Assembly (NCBI GenBank): GCA_035771165.1
Contig: JAWNZC010000298.1
Span: 141,501 to 205,500, forward strand
From: Paragorgia papillata
Taxonomy: Eukaryota; Cnidaria; Anthozoa; Scleralcyonacea; Coralliidae
Length of the DNA stretch: 64,000 bases
Direction of reading: 5' to 3'
The position numbers and the translations under genes are program-made. This document shows positions 19,801 through 35,390 of this stretch, one piece after another. Position 1 is the stretch's first letter; each line of letters starts with the position of its first letter. The notes beneath the pieces were generated by a model that saw nothing but the letters and a program-made list of their open reading frames with translations, had not been told where the DNA came from and did no database searches.

Positions 19801-19896
19801 ACCAAAATTAGATCACATATACAGATAAAAGATTCAATTAACTGTATTTTTACAAGCTTCGGTTGAATGGCATGGTTTATTAAGACACTCGTTAAC
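13823..19896 (-). CDS. EGF-like exon array, segment 2
   Basis: Intact 117-bp exons. Type B: 14002-14118, 15072-15188, 15660-15776, 16739-16855, 17811-17927, 18878-18994, 19471-19587. Type A: 14545-14661, 16203-16319, 17282-17398, 18354-18470. Fossil C copies lie about 310 bp right of the B starts at 14002, 15660, 16739, 17811 and 19471. The B exons at 15072 and 18878 are instead followed by a roughly 590-bp exon-free D segment. All exons keep phase 1-1, AG acceptors and GT donors. Variation sits in the loop after CNNT (AGSYN in A; VGLFM, VGSFI or FGSFI in B). Introns are 300-480 bp and contain the (ATAATT)n stretch right of each A exon. Confidence 0.85.
15190..15655. other. D segment: intron duplication without an exon (representative)
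   Basis: Between two B exons there is a second, diverged copy of the intron module (gtttgtaactaaaatta, aaaggaac, tttttcagtt, aacacggt) with no EGF exon in it. Eleven B-D-B joints occur, at B exons starting 15072, 18878, 37083, 38744, 41475, 45281, 49098, 51832, 54572, 57294 and 61111. Small open frames here have no coding features. Confidence 0.7.
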
Positions 19897-19901
19897 ATTA
19901 A

Positions 19902-19934
19902 TACTAGTGCAATATCCTATGAATATCACATGAA
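19902..19934 (+). repeat. EnSpm terminal inverted repeat, left
   Basis: 33 bp, identical to the reverse complement of 32001-32033. It includes the first CTATGAA motif. Confidence 0.9.
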
Positions 19935-20165
19935 CAGCCTATGAAATGAGGCCTAACTATGAAATATCCAATGAAATATTTTCATAGTACCATGAATGGT
20001 TTCTTTCATAGCACTATGAAACAGCCAAAGGCAAGTGCAGGCTATGAAATTTTATTAGATAAAATTTCAACCTATGAAAAACTGAGCATCCTATGAATAT
20101 AGTTTTGTTAAAAGTAGAGATGCTATGAAATTAGCTAGCTGAGAGCCTATGAAATTAAGCAAGCT
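19905..20165. promoter_or_regulatory. Left subterminal CTATGAA motif array (putative transposase-binding sites)
   Basis: About ten CTATGAA and a few TTCATAG motifs occur in 260 bp at irregular 15-35 bp spacing. In plant CACTA elements, short subterminal motifs in both orientations bind the accessory protein; that role here is by analogy. Confidence 0.65.
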
Positions 20166-20220
20166 AGCCACTGACCAATCTTTTCATGTATAGGCCACAT
20201 CATGCAGAATATATTATATA

Positions 20221-20496
20221 AAATTATTATATATATAGCTCAGTTTTTTTGGGCCGTACATGATTTGAGACCAAGCCAAGGGCAAATAGCCCCATTGTCA
20301 CTGTACTGCCATAATCCACCACCGAGTACATATAACTGCATTATGTTATAATACAATGATGTAAATATATTTTAGAAATCAATTAACACAGTCCTTTTGA
20401 ATGATGTAAATATATTTTAGAAATCAATTAACACAGTCCTTTTGTTTTTATTCTTACCAAATACATTTACTGTCTTTCATGTTTCCTACAACAATA
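20221..20496. repeat. 44-bp tandem duplication and transposase 3' flank
   Basis: 20356-20399 and 20400-20443 are two exact tandem copies beginning aatgatgtaaatatatttta. The rest is AT-rich flank below the last transposase exon. No other feature is seen. Confidence 0.7.
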
Positions 20497-21121
20497 CTAC
20501 ACTGTACCTGTATTAGCTACAGTATTATTCAAGATACAAAGAACATTTGCTTTTGTGAAACATTTAGCTGTTACTAATGGTTTTGAGAACCATCTTGCAC
20601 TTGCTGGAACCACCTTGATACTAGTATGGGATGTTTTTACCCACCACAAACCAGATTCCTTTTCAAATGTCGTGAATTTACTGTCATAAGTTTTAATTAC
20701 AGCAAACTTATTTGATGTAGCTTGGAAGACATGACTAAAAAAATACATTATTTGACCAAATAAAGGTTTATTTAGTTTCATGCCCAATGAAATTACTGAG
20801 GAGACCCTGTAATGATTGACAGCTTCAACACTTTCTCCTCTCCAAATAACCTTTCTCCCTAAAACTACTTCAGTATGCCTATTGGATGATGTCATATCAA
20901 TAGGTATTTCACAACTTTCCTCATTTAGTCTGGTATTATATTAACTCTTTCAAAAGAATTAATACATTCTGTGGAATATGTGTAGTGCTCGATGTGGCAG
21001 GAATTTCATCTTCATCTTCACTCTCTGACTCTTGATCCACTCCTGAAGCTGTCATTGTAGTCTTGGTATCAACAGTAGAAATCCTTCCTGACATCTTCAT
21101 GTACTGGCACCAGTCAAATAT

Positions 21122-21595
21122 CTTCAAATCAAAGTAAAACATACACGTAGTAGCACATTTTCAAACAAGTAAACAATTGAAAATGAAATTACTGTATTTA
21201 CACTCAAACATGCCTGTGCGTTAAGGTATGCTACTACTTTAGAGGATTTATTTCACTCATTGCATTTTAAATTTATTTACATACATTTAACCCTTTCAAC
21301 AGAGCCCTGAACACCACTTTTAGTATTTTACTCTGGCCAGACGATTTTACTAGCTTGTCAATGGGAAAGCTCCAGGGTTAATGTAGGGCTAGGAATGAGG
21401 AGTATGCTATCATTTAAACCTGCCTGAATCTGCCCCTAGGTTAAGAGAAAATTTAGTCATTGTGTGCACACCACCTGTAACAATGCATATAGTCAATTAC
21501 CAGTACTAGCTGTGACTAGTCTCTTGCTAAGTTTTATTGGAAATTTTTTTGGTTTTAAGTTAAATTATAATCAATGAATACAGAAACTTCCTTAC
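21122..21595. other. Transposase intron, no other feature
   Basis: Sequence between the DUF4218-like exon and the acidic exon. I see nothing further in it. Confidence 0.4.
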
Positions 21596-22606
21596 CTGAT
21601 ATGTTATTAGGATTGTTGCCTCTGGAGATTTCCTGTTCATGACACGTCTTGCGATCCAGGAATTGAAACGTTCATACATCCACATTGACCAGCTGTGGGT
21701 TGGCCCATATTGTTCTATTCCATCAACAATATGCCTAAGAATGTGCAGGCTGACAACCTGGAAAAGAATCATTGTGGTTTTAAGAGGAATTGTCATTGTT
21801 TTGTGTGATGAATATTGCTATGGCAAAAATTTTATTTTTTGTATCCAAGGAGAATAATGGTCTTGCTAAGTTACACTACCCAAGGCCATTATTTTTACCA
21901 AGGCCTTTTTGGCTGCATACCAGTATACGGTACAAAGTCTAAAATATTTTATGAGCAGGATTTTTTGCTAAGATCAGATAAGGACAAAAAAATAAAAATT
22001 TAAATTAGAAATTTATTCCAATAGCACTATTTGGCAATTAACACATAATATTTCCTGCATCATATGAGAAACCATTCTATGTGAATATATGAATGATACT
22101 GTATATACATGCAGACTGCTAAAATGAAAGAATATAAGCAGTTCTTTTTGGGTACCTGTAGACTAACTGGAAAATCTCTTTCAACCAAAGCACAAACCAT
22201 GTAGACCTCCTCTCGCAGGCATTTTACATCATCCTTGGACTGTTCCTGTGCACAGAGGTTGGTCAGTGTGTCCAGTAGCCTAAAAATGTCTTCCTTTGAT
22301 CTAAGCCAAGAGCATCTCTTAGGCAATATTTGACAATGCCCTGTGTGGCCACCTTGTACAGATTACATGCAGGAAAAAGGAGTTTAAAACATCAATAAAT
22401 CACATTGTTTAAATATCTTTAAATGCAAGCTACTGTACAGGTATGTCCCTGCTGGCAGAGGTCTCTACAGGAAAGGAAGAAGACCTCTGCCAGTATCTGA
22501 CACTTTTCCTGTTGCACATGTGTGAAGTTACCTTGGCAATGAAGTTTGAAAACACGATATAAGGTAGTTTTTCTAAAGGCTCCATTAATATTACATGTAC
22601 AGTACT

Positions 22607-22949
22607 AGCTTTTTTTCGTGCAACTTGCATTGCAAAAAAAGCAAAGTTCAGGTTGCACGAGCAATTTGGAGGATGTTACATGCTAAAACCCTTACAAAAA
22701 AAAGTATATAGGCCTTGCCTATAGACCAACCTATGGGATCCTATAGGAAACCTATAGGCTTCTATAGGCAATTGGAACGTTTTCTATAGGTGACCTATAG
22801 AGAATTCCATTAGCCTATAGATGCCTATAGGTGCCTTTAGGCTTCTATAGGCAATTGGAACATTGCCTATAGACTTTTTTTGTAAGGGAAATGCTAGTGC
22901 AACTTGAACTTTGTTTTTTTTTGCGATGCAAGTTGCATGAAAAAAAGCT
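22607..22949. mobile_element. Fold-back/MITE-like element in a transposase intron
   Basis: Inverted ends of about 52 bp: agctttttttcgtgcaactt on the left and its inverse ending atgaaaaaaagct on the right, with a few mismatches. No coding capacity. A second element interrupts its loop at 22689-22888. Confidence 0.75.
22689..22888. mobile_element. Nested 200-bp MITE with CCCTTAC ends and CTATAGG motifs
   Basis: Ends CCCTTACAAAAAAA and TTTTTTTGTAAGGG are inverted, flanked by AAA on both sides (possible 3-bp duplication). The interior contains about ten CCTATAG/CTATAGG motifs, including a 28-bp direct repeat around ggcttctataggcaattgg. The layout (3-bp duplication, motif-packed interior) recalls a miniature EnSpm-like element. 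Confidence 0.7.
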
Positions 22950-23233
22950 ATGTGTAATGGGCACAGGGCCTTAAAGCCTACATGTAATATATATAAGGAC
23001 ATAAGGTGGTTAAAAGTGTACCTCCTTCCAGTCATGTGCTTTAATTCCTGAGTAGTTACTAAGGAAAGGTCCTGGCCTCCAACCAAACCCAGACGGTATA
23101 CAAATCTCTGAAGCTCGCTGGTCAGCCTTCTTCAGCTCATCTTTGGTCAAACGGAATGGGGCATCTGATAAATTCTTCTTGGCATTACTCATTTTTTTCT
23201 TATTTCCAGTTACTGTACATGTAGAGCCATGCC

Positions 23234-23947
23234 CTAAAGGATATTTAGTCTTTTTGAATATTTTTCTTTTGAATATAAACACAATGTATACAAATTGAAG
23301 AAAAGTATAAATATGATTTCACTATTTAATAATTACGGTAGATAGTAGGTTGCTCATCAAACAGATTGCAGCGTTACCATTTGACTTCTAGGTTTCTATA
23401 TATTGTACTAAACTGTTTAAACAGATTAAATCATTTCATCATAACATCAGGAAAATAATGACTTTATTCCAACATTACGTTTCAGGGAACAACCCATTCT
23501 TCAGATAAATTTCAAAAGTCTGTTACAATCAATCCCATAGGAAAAAATTAGTCTTTAACTTTTCCACCCAGAAGCTCTCTGTCACATCAGTTATTTGAAC
23601 TACTTATATAATATTATCCTATAAAACCTGAATATCTTTCCTCAAATAAATGAGCAAAGAATGATTGTGGAAAAACTGCTGCCCATCAACACTGCAGTAG
23701 TATTAAGTCAGACTACAACTGTAAGTAGAACCTGTTTTAACAAAATTACAAATTTTACATCTGGCCTTTCCACAGAAATGCATTCCCCTCGCAATTTCAA
23801 TATTTACTGTAATTAAGCTTCCAACTTTGCCCCAACTTGAAGTTATCTTTAAGTTTAGGTTTCTACAAACATGAGTTTTAGACAACCATATATTATACAT
23901 GCATATAATTATACATATTTATATAAACCCATAGTGCTTTACCATAC
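23234..23947. other. Transposase intron, no other feature
   Basis: A 714-bp intron between the exon ending GLVRK and the exon starting HGSTCTV. The 65-codon frame at 23703-23900 has no splice-consistent place in the gene. Confidence 0.4.
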
Positions 23948-24396
23948 CTTTTCTAACTAAGCCAGCTGTGGTAGTGGCATCCACTTCACTATAACATCCT
24001 GGAAATCTTCCCAGATCTGCTTCTGTTCGTCGTACTTTGACAGTGTCTTCTCTTCCTGTTATTAAGTCAATAAATGCAACAATCACATTTTTATTGCATG
24101 CATCACATCGGGAAAGGCTTGGTTGGTTCGGTCATGATCCTCTAACAGCATAAGACTGTAGCAGGATTTACATCCTGAACCTTTGGCTATATTCTTGGCT
24201 TGAGTTAAATTTGGTGCACTCTAACAGGCAACAGAATTGTATAGAATATCCACAAAGTCTTTCCTGGGAGGAGGGGGTCGCTTTTCTGCATATTTATCAG
24301 GGAAATGAGTCTGGTCTAACCGCAAGTCTGAATCTTGTGGAAGGTACCTACGATTCTCCAAGTATACAGTCTTGTCCAGGCTTGAAATGTACTGAC

Positions 24397-25093
24397 CTGA
24401 AAGTAATTAGAGTATATTAATTAGGCAACGTTAGACTCCAACAATATTTTTTGACAAATGTCATGACCCATGCATGCATATACAGTATTAAACAGAAATA
24501 CTAAAAAAGTATACTTAAGAACGAAATTAATGGTGAGAAGCCAACATTTATATATAGTAACTACCGTATATATACTATATACATGTAGGTTCAGGTTGCC
24601 TAGCAAATTCACAGACCAACTCTCTACATGTACATGCATAGTCAATAATTTAACCCTGTAACATCCATGCAAGATGTACTTTCATAATTTTATTCTAGCT
24701 AACTCCAGATGAACAGTAACCCTAGCCTTTCACCACAATTAAGCCAAGTGTTTTGAATTTTATCCTGGTCAATGCCAGACCACATTATTCTGAGTGATGC
24801 CAGATGATCTTATTCAGCAGAGGGAAGATGCCTGGTCAGTTTTGGTCAGTTTAAGGCTAGGGTGAATACATTCCCACTCCTTTTGACTATAGACCACTTG
24901 CACTTATTCTCCTGGTGGAGGAAAAATGTTTATAAACTATAGTATTTTCATTGATTATTCGCTCTGTTGAACATAGGAACTTTGAAGTTGTCCTCCAGAT
25001 GAACCGGTTTGATGTCATGTGCAAGTGGTCTATAAATCAAAATGCAGTGGTTTTAATTGTCTTACGAGTATATACATGTAATAGAATAGTTAC
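24397..25093. other. Transposase intron, no other feature
   Basis: AT-rich intron between LWCDVQ-G and the QYISSL exon; donor gtaactatt and acceptor ttactttcag are clear. Nothing else is recognised. Confidence 0.5.
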
Positions 25094-26451
25094 CTTGGAC
25101 ATCACACCAAAGGCACCCCTTCAGAGCATTTGCTCCAGTAGCTGAGAACAACTTGTTCAGGCCAGGATAATCTAAAACGTGGTTCAGTACATGTATCTTA
25201 ACCTTCAAGTTGAATTTCTCATTTTGATATCCATCATACATTGGCATACCAACTGAGAGCTCTAAAAGCTCATCAACAAGAACTTCCACATATGGATCTA
25301 TCTTCAAAGTTGCATCTCCTTTCTGCCCAGGTATAATACCAATCAGCATAATATTGGTGAAACAATGCCTTACTTGCTTTGGAAGGTTCAGCACAGTAAG
25401 TGTTATGGGCCACATTGAGTATGTTCCATGCTTGAAAGGGTTCATTCCATCTGTTGAAAATTGTACAGATAACCCTCGGGAATCTCCATTGAAATAGTTA
25501 CCAGTCTTGTATGCTTCTTGAAACTGGGGAGAGTCTTGAACATCTAGCATGTTATCTTTGGCTACGGATGGTGCCCCATGACGCTGGAGGACTTCTGCAA
25601 TCTTTGAGTCCCCATACATTCTTTTCCAGCGTGGCCCCACTGGATAGTAATGAAATCGCTTTCGTGCACGACCAGAATTACCAATGTATCTCGGTGTACC
25701 ACACACTGGACACTCGGTCAGCTTTTGAAATTGGTATCTCGGTGAATCACGGTATACGACACAATAATTCGGACAGACGTGGAAGATTTTCAAGGGGAGA
25801 AGAAATGGCTCAACGAACTTGAAGGCTTCATCGTACGACTGAGGCAGATTATTATGGGGCGGTAGAACGTGCTGATTTTGAACGGACAGCAGGTCGGATA
25901 GAGATGTTTTACTGACTCCAGGATGCTCTGTAAACCATAGAAAATACCTTGCAAGTGTCTGAAGGACAGTCACGTTACTTCCAGGATAAAGGGGCATCTG
26001 TGCGCGGCAGCTTTCATACAGAACATTTTCGTATGTTCCATCCGAGCCGTCGACTTGTTCCTCGACTTGTTCTTCGTGGCCGTGGTTGGAGTCGTCATCA
26101 GCAGCTAGCGGGTCCTGGTTACAGTTTTCGTCATTTATTTCAACAGGTATTGGACCCTCAACTTCAATAACATCGCCACCATACCATTCTTTGTTGAGGA
26201 CAGGAATATCCGCAGTGTTCTCGCTAAATTCAAGTTCGTTATCACTGGAGTATGGTGATGAAGAAGTTTCGGTGTCATTTTCATTTCTTGTTCCTCCAAA
26301 ATAACTTTAAGTGCTTTGAGGCAACAAAAGGAGTTACCTCTTGCTCTCCTTTGCATAATGAACAATCACAAAAAACTCGTTTTAGCCTTTGTCGAGCTTT
26401 CCTATTTCTTTCAGTCGCTTTGCTCAACTGTACATGTTCTAATTCTTCCAT

Positions 26452-26722
26452 GTACAGACCAGTTTTACAACTTTTTAATAAACCTTCTCAATATGCCGGC
26501 CATCTTGCTTCTGTGCCCAGTCCCAGCGCGTCGAACCCGATAGCTGAGTGGATGCAGGCACGTGATCTTTAGCCTCGACATCAAATTTCTTCCCGCCACT
26601 TTTAATTATAAATCCTTTCTTTCTTGATTTCTTCCTGGGTCGGATCGACAATTTCTTTATTCTGTCATTAAATCGACATTGAATTGAAACGTATCGATCT
26701 GTTGGTCCAGTATTCACTAACT
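26452..26722. promoter_or_regulatory. Putative bidirectional promoter of the EnSpm genes
   Basis: The 271 bp between the likely transposase ATG (26451) and the ATG of the divergent gene (26723). An 80-codon minus frame with basic composition begins at GTG here and is not called. Divergent arrangement implies shared control; no TATA-like element is obvious. Confidence 0.35.
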
Positions 26723-31136
<4,414 letters not shown>

Positions 31137-31560
31137 TTAACATATATTACGGAAAGATGTTTAATTATTGATATATCATATCATGATGTATTATATGTTT
31201 TAATCACATCAGCTAAATTTACATAGTACATGTAGTTGTATTATATACGTACTGTACGGTACGCAGATCAGCTAGATCTTTTCATTCTTTATTTATGTCA
31301 CTTGTGTGACGTGTTTCATAATTTATCTTTTTATACCTCCCCATATACTAGCTAGTATGTACTGTACTATTAGCTTGTCAATTTAATATATAGCTAGTTT
31401 AATTCAATTAAAATATGGCCTGTTCATGAGATGCATCATATCTAAAGACTTTTAAGTTGGTGGAGGTGTCTTCGGCAGACATGGGAGGCCAGCAGGGGTC
31501 ATGCATGATCAGTCGCAGTACTAGCTTTATTATGTATATATATAGAGAGAGCTAGCTAGA
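31137..31560. other. 3' flank of the second EnSpm gene
   Basis: AT-rich sequence between the gene stop and the right subterminal array; no gene seen. Confidence 0.4.
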
Positions 31561-31563
31561 GAG

Positions 31564-32033
31564 CTATGAAGAAAGTCGATTCATAGTATGCCCAAAACAG
31601 ACTTTCATACGAAAAGCCTATGAACTGACCTGTGAAATGGGACAACAGTTCACAGCATGATATTCATAGAAATCGCATATGAAGTCCCTGTGAAATCTAT
31701 ACTATTTCATAGATAAATGGTATGAAAACAATTCATAGATAATTCATTTGAAGATTTCATAACTCAGTTTCATAGGCTACTTCATAGGTCATGTGTTTCC
31801 CTTTTTTTTTCATAGGCTTAAAGTTTTCAAAATATTCATAGCATTTCCATATGAAACAGAACTATGAAACGGGACAACGTTTCACAGCATTTGTTCATAG
31901 TCCTATGAAAAAATCCTGTAGAAAACCTATGCATATTTTCCTCCTTCATATGTTTTCCCTATGAAAATGCAAGGAAAATGCTATGAATATTCATAGCATT
32001 TTCATGTGATATTCATAGGATATTGCACTAGTA
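31564..32033. promoter_or_regulatory. Right subterminal CTATGAA/TTCATAG motif array
   Basis: About 20 motifs in 470 bp, in both orientations and some back to back (gctatgaatattcatagc). The array is longer and denser than the left one and ends in the 33-bp inverted repeat at 32001-32033. Confidence 0.65.
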
Positions 32034-32036
32034 GCG

Positions 32037-32953
32037 ATTCCAAATATGATAAAGAAAACATAATGTAAACGTGATAAAATGTTTTTCCTTAGTTTATAGA
32101 AATGAAGGTAAAACGTTTTTGGGCGATATTTTAAACGGTCGATACGCAGATACCTGTACAGTTTATGCCATCTCCACTAAATCCAGCATCACATGTACAG
32201 TTGTACGATCCTGCTGTATTGTTACAAGTTGCGTTTGAATGACATGGATTGTTCCGACATTCGTTGATATCTGAAATGACAAAACAATAAAGATACAATT
32301 TCGAATTTAATTATAATTATAATTATTCTAATTATAATTAATTGATTGCCTTAAATGGTGATTTCTAAATCATATTGTGAAGTTTATTAATAATTCATGA
32401 ACTTTTTCCTCTCAAAATTTAAAAATATACGTCAAGTGCATACTTCTGTGACTCAATACAATTAGAGCAATAAAAATTCTAATTACAACCACTATAGGCA
32501 TGTATGCTCTTCTGATACAACCACTAGTGTTTGTAACTAAAATTACCAGATCATAAAGGAACTTTTTCTCTTTCATTTTTCAGTTCGTGATTGTATATGT
32601 TATACAACACGGTTGTTATTCCCGTATACTCCAGAGAATAAATGGATAAAATTCGAATCAATATTTTAATAGATTATAACATATATACCTGTACAGTTTA
32701 TGCCATCTCCACTAAAACCAACATTACAAGTACAGATGAATGATCCAACTGTATTGTTACAATATGCGTTTGAGTCACATGGGTTGCTGACACATTCATT
32801 GATGTCTAAAGTAACATTAGAAAGAAAACTTTGTTAATTTCCATTGAAAGTACCAAGAAAAATAATACAATTATTTTATTTATTAACTTATTAAGCAAGA
32901 ATTAGGACCAGGAAAACCCGGACTATTGAATCTTTGAAATTGCCAAAACAAAC
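32037..32953 (-). CDS. EGF-like exon array, segment 3
   Basis: Type A exon at 32154-32270 and type B exon at 32699-32815, both full length with normal splice borders. The segment resumes with attccaaatatgataaag, the continuation of the fossil C edge cut at 19899. The A copy has a ttccgac variant giving ECRNNPC in place of ECQNNPC. Confidence 0.82.
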
Positions 32954-35389
32954 ATCTTACTGTGTCAATGTTCTCGCCGCAAGTTTCTTAAACGTAGGAT
33001 CCTGTACACCGCTAACAGTATATCTTCTTTCAACATTTTACTGATCAGTGGTGATGTACACCCTCATCCTGGTCCATCTTCTACCGACCAGTCTTCACAC
33101 ATTACCTGTCAACGCACTGAGAAACCAGTCAAATCACCAAAGTCAAGTTTAAACTGTCTATGTATGAATGCGAGAAGCTTGAAAAAGCAGATTTCCTCAC
33201 CCAATACTTGGATATCTAATTTGCATAAGTTTCAAGAGCTTGTGTACTCAGAGGATTTGGATGTTGTTCTTGTTACCGAAACGTGGTTAAATGATTCTAT
33301 TATAAACCAAGAAATAATTCCCCAAGGCTACGAAATCTTTAGGGTCGACCGTGTTAACAATCGTAGTGGCGGCGGCGTTTTGATCGCCTTAAAGCAAGAC
33401 TCTTTCATAAAAACCCAGCAAGTTGACGCTATCATATCTACTAATCTGGATGCCGTGGCAGTCGAATGCATACTACCAAATTTATCTAAATGGCTTCTTC
33501 TGTGTTGTTATAGAGCTCCCGATAATAATGATATACTCGAGCTAAAGCAATTAGCTGACTCTTTGTTTCCTAAATACGATCAAATTATCATCGGAGGAGA
33601 TTTTAACTTTCCTAATATTACGTGGACGGAAAACAACTATTCAGCCCATGGTCATCTGGAGCAGGATTTTTGTGACTTGCTAGATGACTACTTCTTATCA
33701 CAATTATGTTTAACCCCTACTAGGGTGAATAATATCTTGGACTTAATTATTACAAATATTCCGAATCTTGTCACCATAACCGATATTTGTGAACCATCCA
33801 AACTGGATATCAGGTCCGATCACCGGCTGATACTTTATAGCATCTCGGTAGCGCACAATTTTTTACCTCATGACCAAAAACGTAAAATCTATGATTTTAA
33901 GCGAGCGGACTTTGAAGGTCTCAGGAAAGGTATAATTGATGCCAATCTTTGTTCTCTATTTCAAGATAACAGGGATGTCACAGACATTAATTCAGACTGG
34001 TCTATGTGGAAAAACTCACTGGTGATTTTAACAAACCAATTTATTCCGTCTAAGTATGTTAATCGTCGCCGTTCACCTCCGTGGATAACATCCGATATTC
34101 TTCACTTAATTCGTAAAAAATCTACGGCACGCGACAGATACCTAAAGAGTAGGTCGGAAAGTCTGAAGAAGAAATTTGGAAAACTGAGATCGGAGGTGAA
34201 GAAAGCAGTTAAGGAGAGCAGAGAATCTTTTTTCTCTTCATTGGGTACTACACTCAAGGATAATCCGAAGGCATTCTGGTCGGTTTTTAAAATTCAGTCA
34301 AAATCAGGAAACTCAGTTCCGAAATCAGTTACAGTAAAAGACTCTAGAAATCCACATAATCGATTTCATGCTGATAACCCAAGCGAAATAGCCAAGATGT
34401 TTAATGTATACTTCCATTCGGTTTACCAGACCCCTTCGAATCCAGTTCCAACTGAAGTTTTTGCTGGATCCCGTGAATTACCACCCTTTCCAAGCTTCGA
34501 GCTTACAAGCAATGAAGTGAGCAAGGTTTTGCACTCTTTAGATCCATCTAAAGCTTCTGGCCCAGATGGCATTCAAACTCGTGTTTTAAAGGAATGCGCT
34601 TCTCAACTAGCCGATTCTCTCTGTTTACTCTTTAACAAATCACTTCGTACCTCAGAGATCCCTAACGAGTGGAAAGTGGCTAATATTATTCCGCTTTTTA
34701 AGAAAGGGAAGAAGGATGAAGTTGAAAACTATCGTCCGATCTCGTTACTATCCGTCGTTAGCAAAATCTTGGAACGTTGTGTTTTTGACCGTATTTCATC
34801 CCATATCCACTCCCTAATCCACTCTGCCCAACATGGTTTTATAAATGGAAAATCATGTTCATCCCAGCTTCTCTCTGTTCTGCACGTAATAGGCAAGAAC
34901 TTAGACGAAGGCAAGCAAACCGATGTGGTATTCATGGACATCTCAAAGGCTTTTGATTCAGTGGACCATCCTACTCTAATTCATAAATTGTACGACTTTG
35001 GTATATCGGATAACCTTTTACTATGGTTTAAAAGTTACCTATCCGGAAGACTCCAACAAGTTGTGGTCCAAGGTGCGAAATCTGATCAACTACCAATTAC
35101 ATCAGGTGTTCCCCAAGGCTCAATATTGGGTCCTTTATTATTCCTAGCTTACGTTAACAACATTCCGAACTACTTATCTCCTTCTACCGATGTCGCAATG
35201 TTTGCCGATGACACTAAATGCTTTAGAACAATCCGGTCTTCAATTGATACGGCTCTACTTCAAAAAGACATATTAAACCTCGAGTCTTGGTCAAGTGATC
35301 ACTATTTACACTTTAACAAGCCAAAGTGCAAAGTTCTATCTATAACCAGAAAAAGGTCCCCGATTGTAACAAACGTACCAGCTAAATGA
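32954..35389 (+). CDS. LINE polyprotein: 2A-like N-terminus, endonuclease, reverse transcriptase
   Basis: The frame is open from the truncated 5' end. LLISGDVHPHPGP (33040-33078) resembles the 2A-like sequences at the N-terminus of some invertebrate LINEs, but the usual Glu and Asn are His. From MNARSL (33164): endonuclease residues 1-230 with TETWLND, GGDFNFP and SDHRLI; a basic linker; RT from about residue 440 with GPDGIQ, NYRPISLLSVVSK, FMDISKAFDSVDH, SGVPQGSILGPLLF and the catalytic FADDT near residue 680. The frame ends at a stop (35387-35389) before the C-terminal part, which continues in another frame. Confidence 0.85.
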   Translation: MLLCQCSRRKFLKRRILYTANSISSFNILLISGDVHPHPGPSSTDQSSHITCQRTEKPVKSPKSSLNCLCMNARSLKKQISSPNTWISNLHKFQELVYSEDLDVVLVTETWLNDSIINQEIIPQGYEIFRVDRVNNRSGGGVLIALKQDSFIKTQQVDAIISTNLDAVAVECILPNLSKWLLLCCYRAPDNNDILELKQLADSLFPKYDQIIIGGDFNFPNITWTENNYSAHGHLEQDFCDLLDDYFLSQLCLTPTRVNNILDLIITNIPNLVTITDICEPSKLDIRSDHRLILYSISVAHNFLPHDQKRKIYDFKRADFEGLRKGIIDANLCSLFQDNRDVTDINSDWSMWKNSLVILTNQFIPSKYVNRRRSPPWITSDILHLIRKKSTARDRYLKSRSESLKKKFGKLRSEVKKAVKESRESFFSSLGTTLKDNPKAFWSVFKIQSKSGNSVPKSVTVKDSRNPHNRFHADNPSEIAKMFNVYFHSVYQTPSNPVPTEVFAGSRELPPFPSFELTSNEVSKVLHSLDPSKASGPDGIQTRVLKECASQLADSLCLLFNKSLRTSEIPNEWKVANIIPLFKKGKKDEVENYRPISLLSVVSKILERCVFDRISSHIHSLIHSAQHGFINGKSCSSQLLSVLHVIGKNLDEGKQTDVVFMDISKAFDSVDHPTLIHKLYDFGISDNLLLWFKSYLSGRLQQVVVQGAKSDQLPITSGVPQGSILGPLLFLAYVNNIPNYLSPSTDVAMFADDTKCFRTIRSSIDTALLQKDILNLESWSSDHYLHFNKPKCKVLSITRKRSPIVTNVPAK

Positions 35390-35390
35390 C

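Larger units (their letters stand above)
20497..26451 (-). pseudogene. TNP2-type EnSpm transposase gene, multi-exon, with lesions
   Basis: Exons (minus, 5' to 3'): about 26451-25094, 24396-23948, 23233-23021, 22352-22156, 21757-21596, 21121-about 20941, about 20930-20497. Introns end in GT/AG. Landmarks: RQRLKRVFCDCSLC near the start; STDGMNPFKH (first catalytic Asp region), YSMWPITL and LWCDVQG; YISSLDKTVYLENRRYLP; HDRTNQAFPDVMH (D-x-M-H); PGPFLSNYSGIKAHDWKE; ERDFPVSLQ; then a DUF4218-like VDGIEQYGPTHSWSMWMYER. Lesions: a frame change near 26300, TAG at 24221-24223, a 1-base loss in a T5 run (24088-24092), and another near 22282-22286. The last two exons join poorly. Total length is about 1,000 residues, normal for the family. 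Most lesions are in homopolymers, so sequencing error is possible. Confidence 0.8.

Noticed and set aside
26475..26717. 80-codon basic frame upstream of the transposase
   Set aside because: It starts with GTG and is not joined in frame or by a convincing splice to the transposase; it overlaps the probable promoter.
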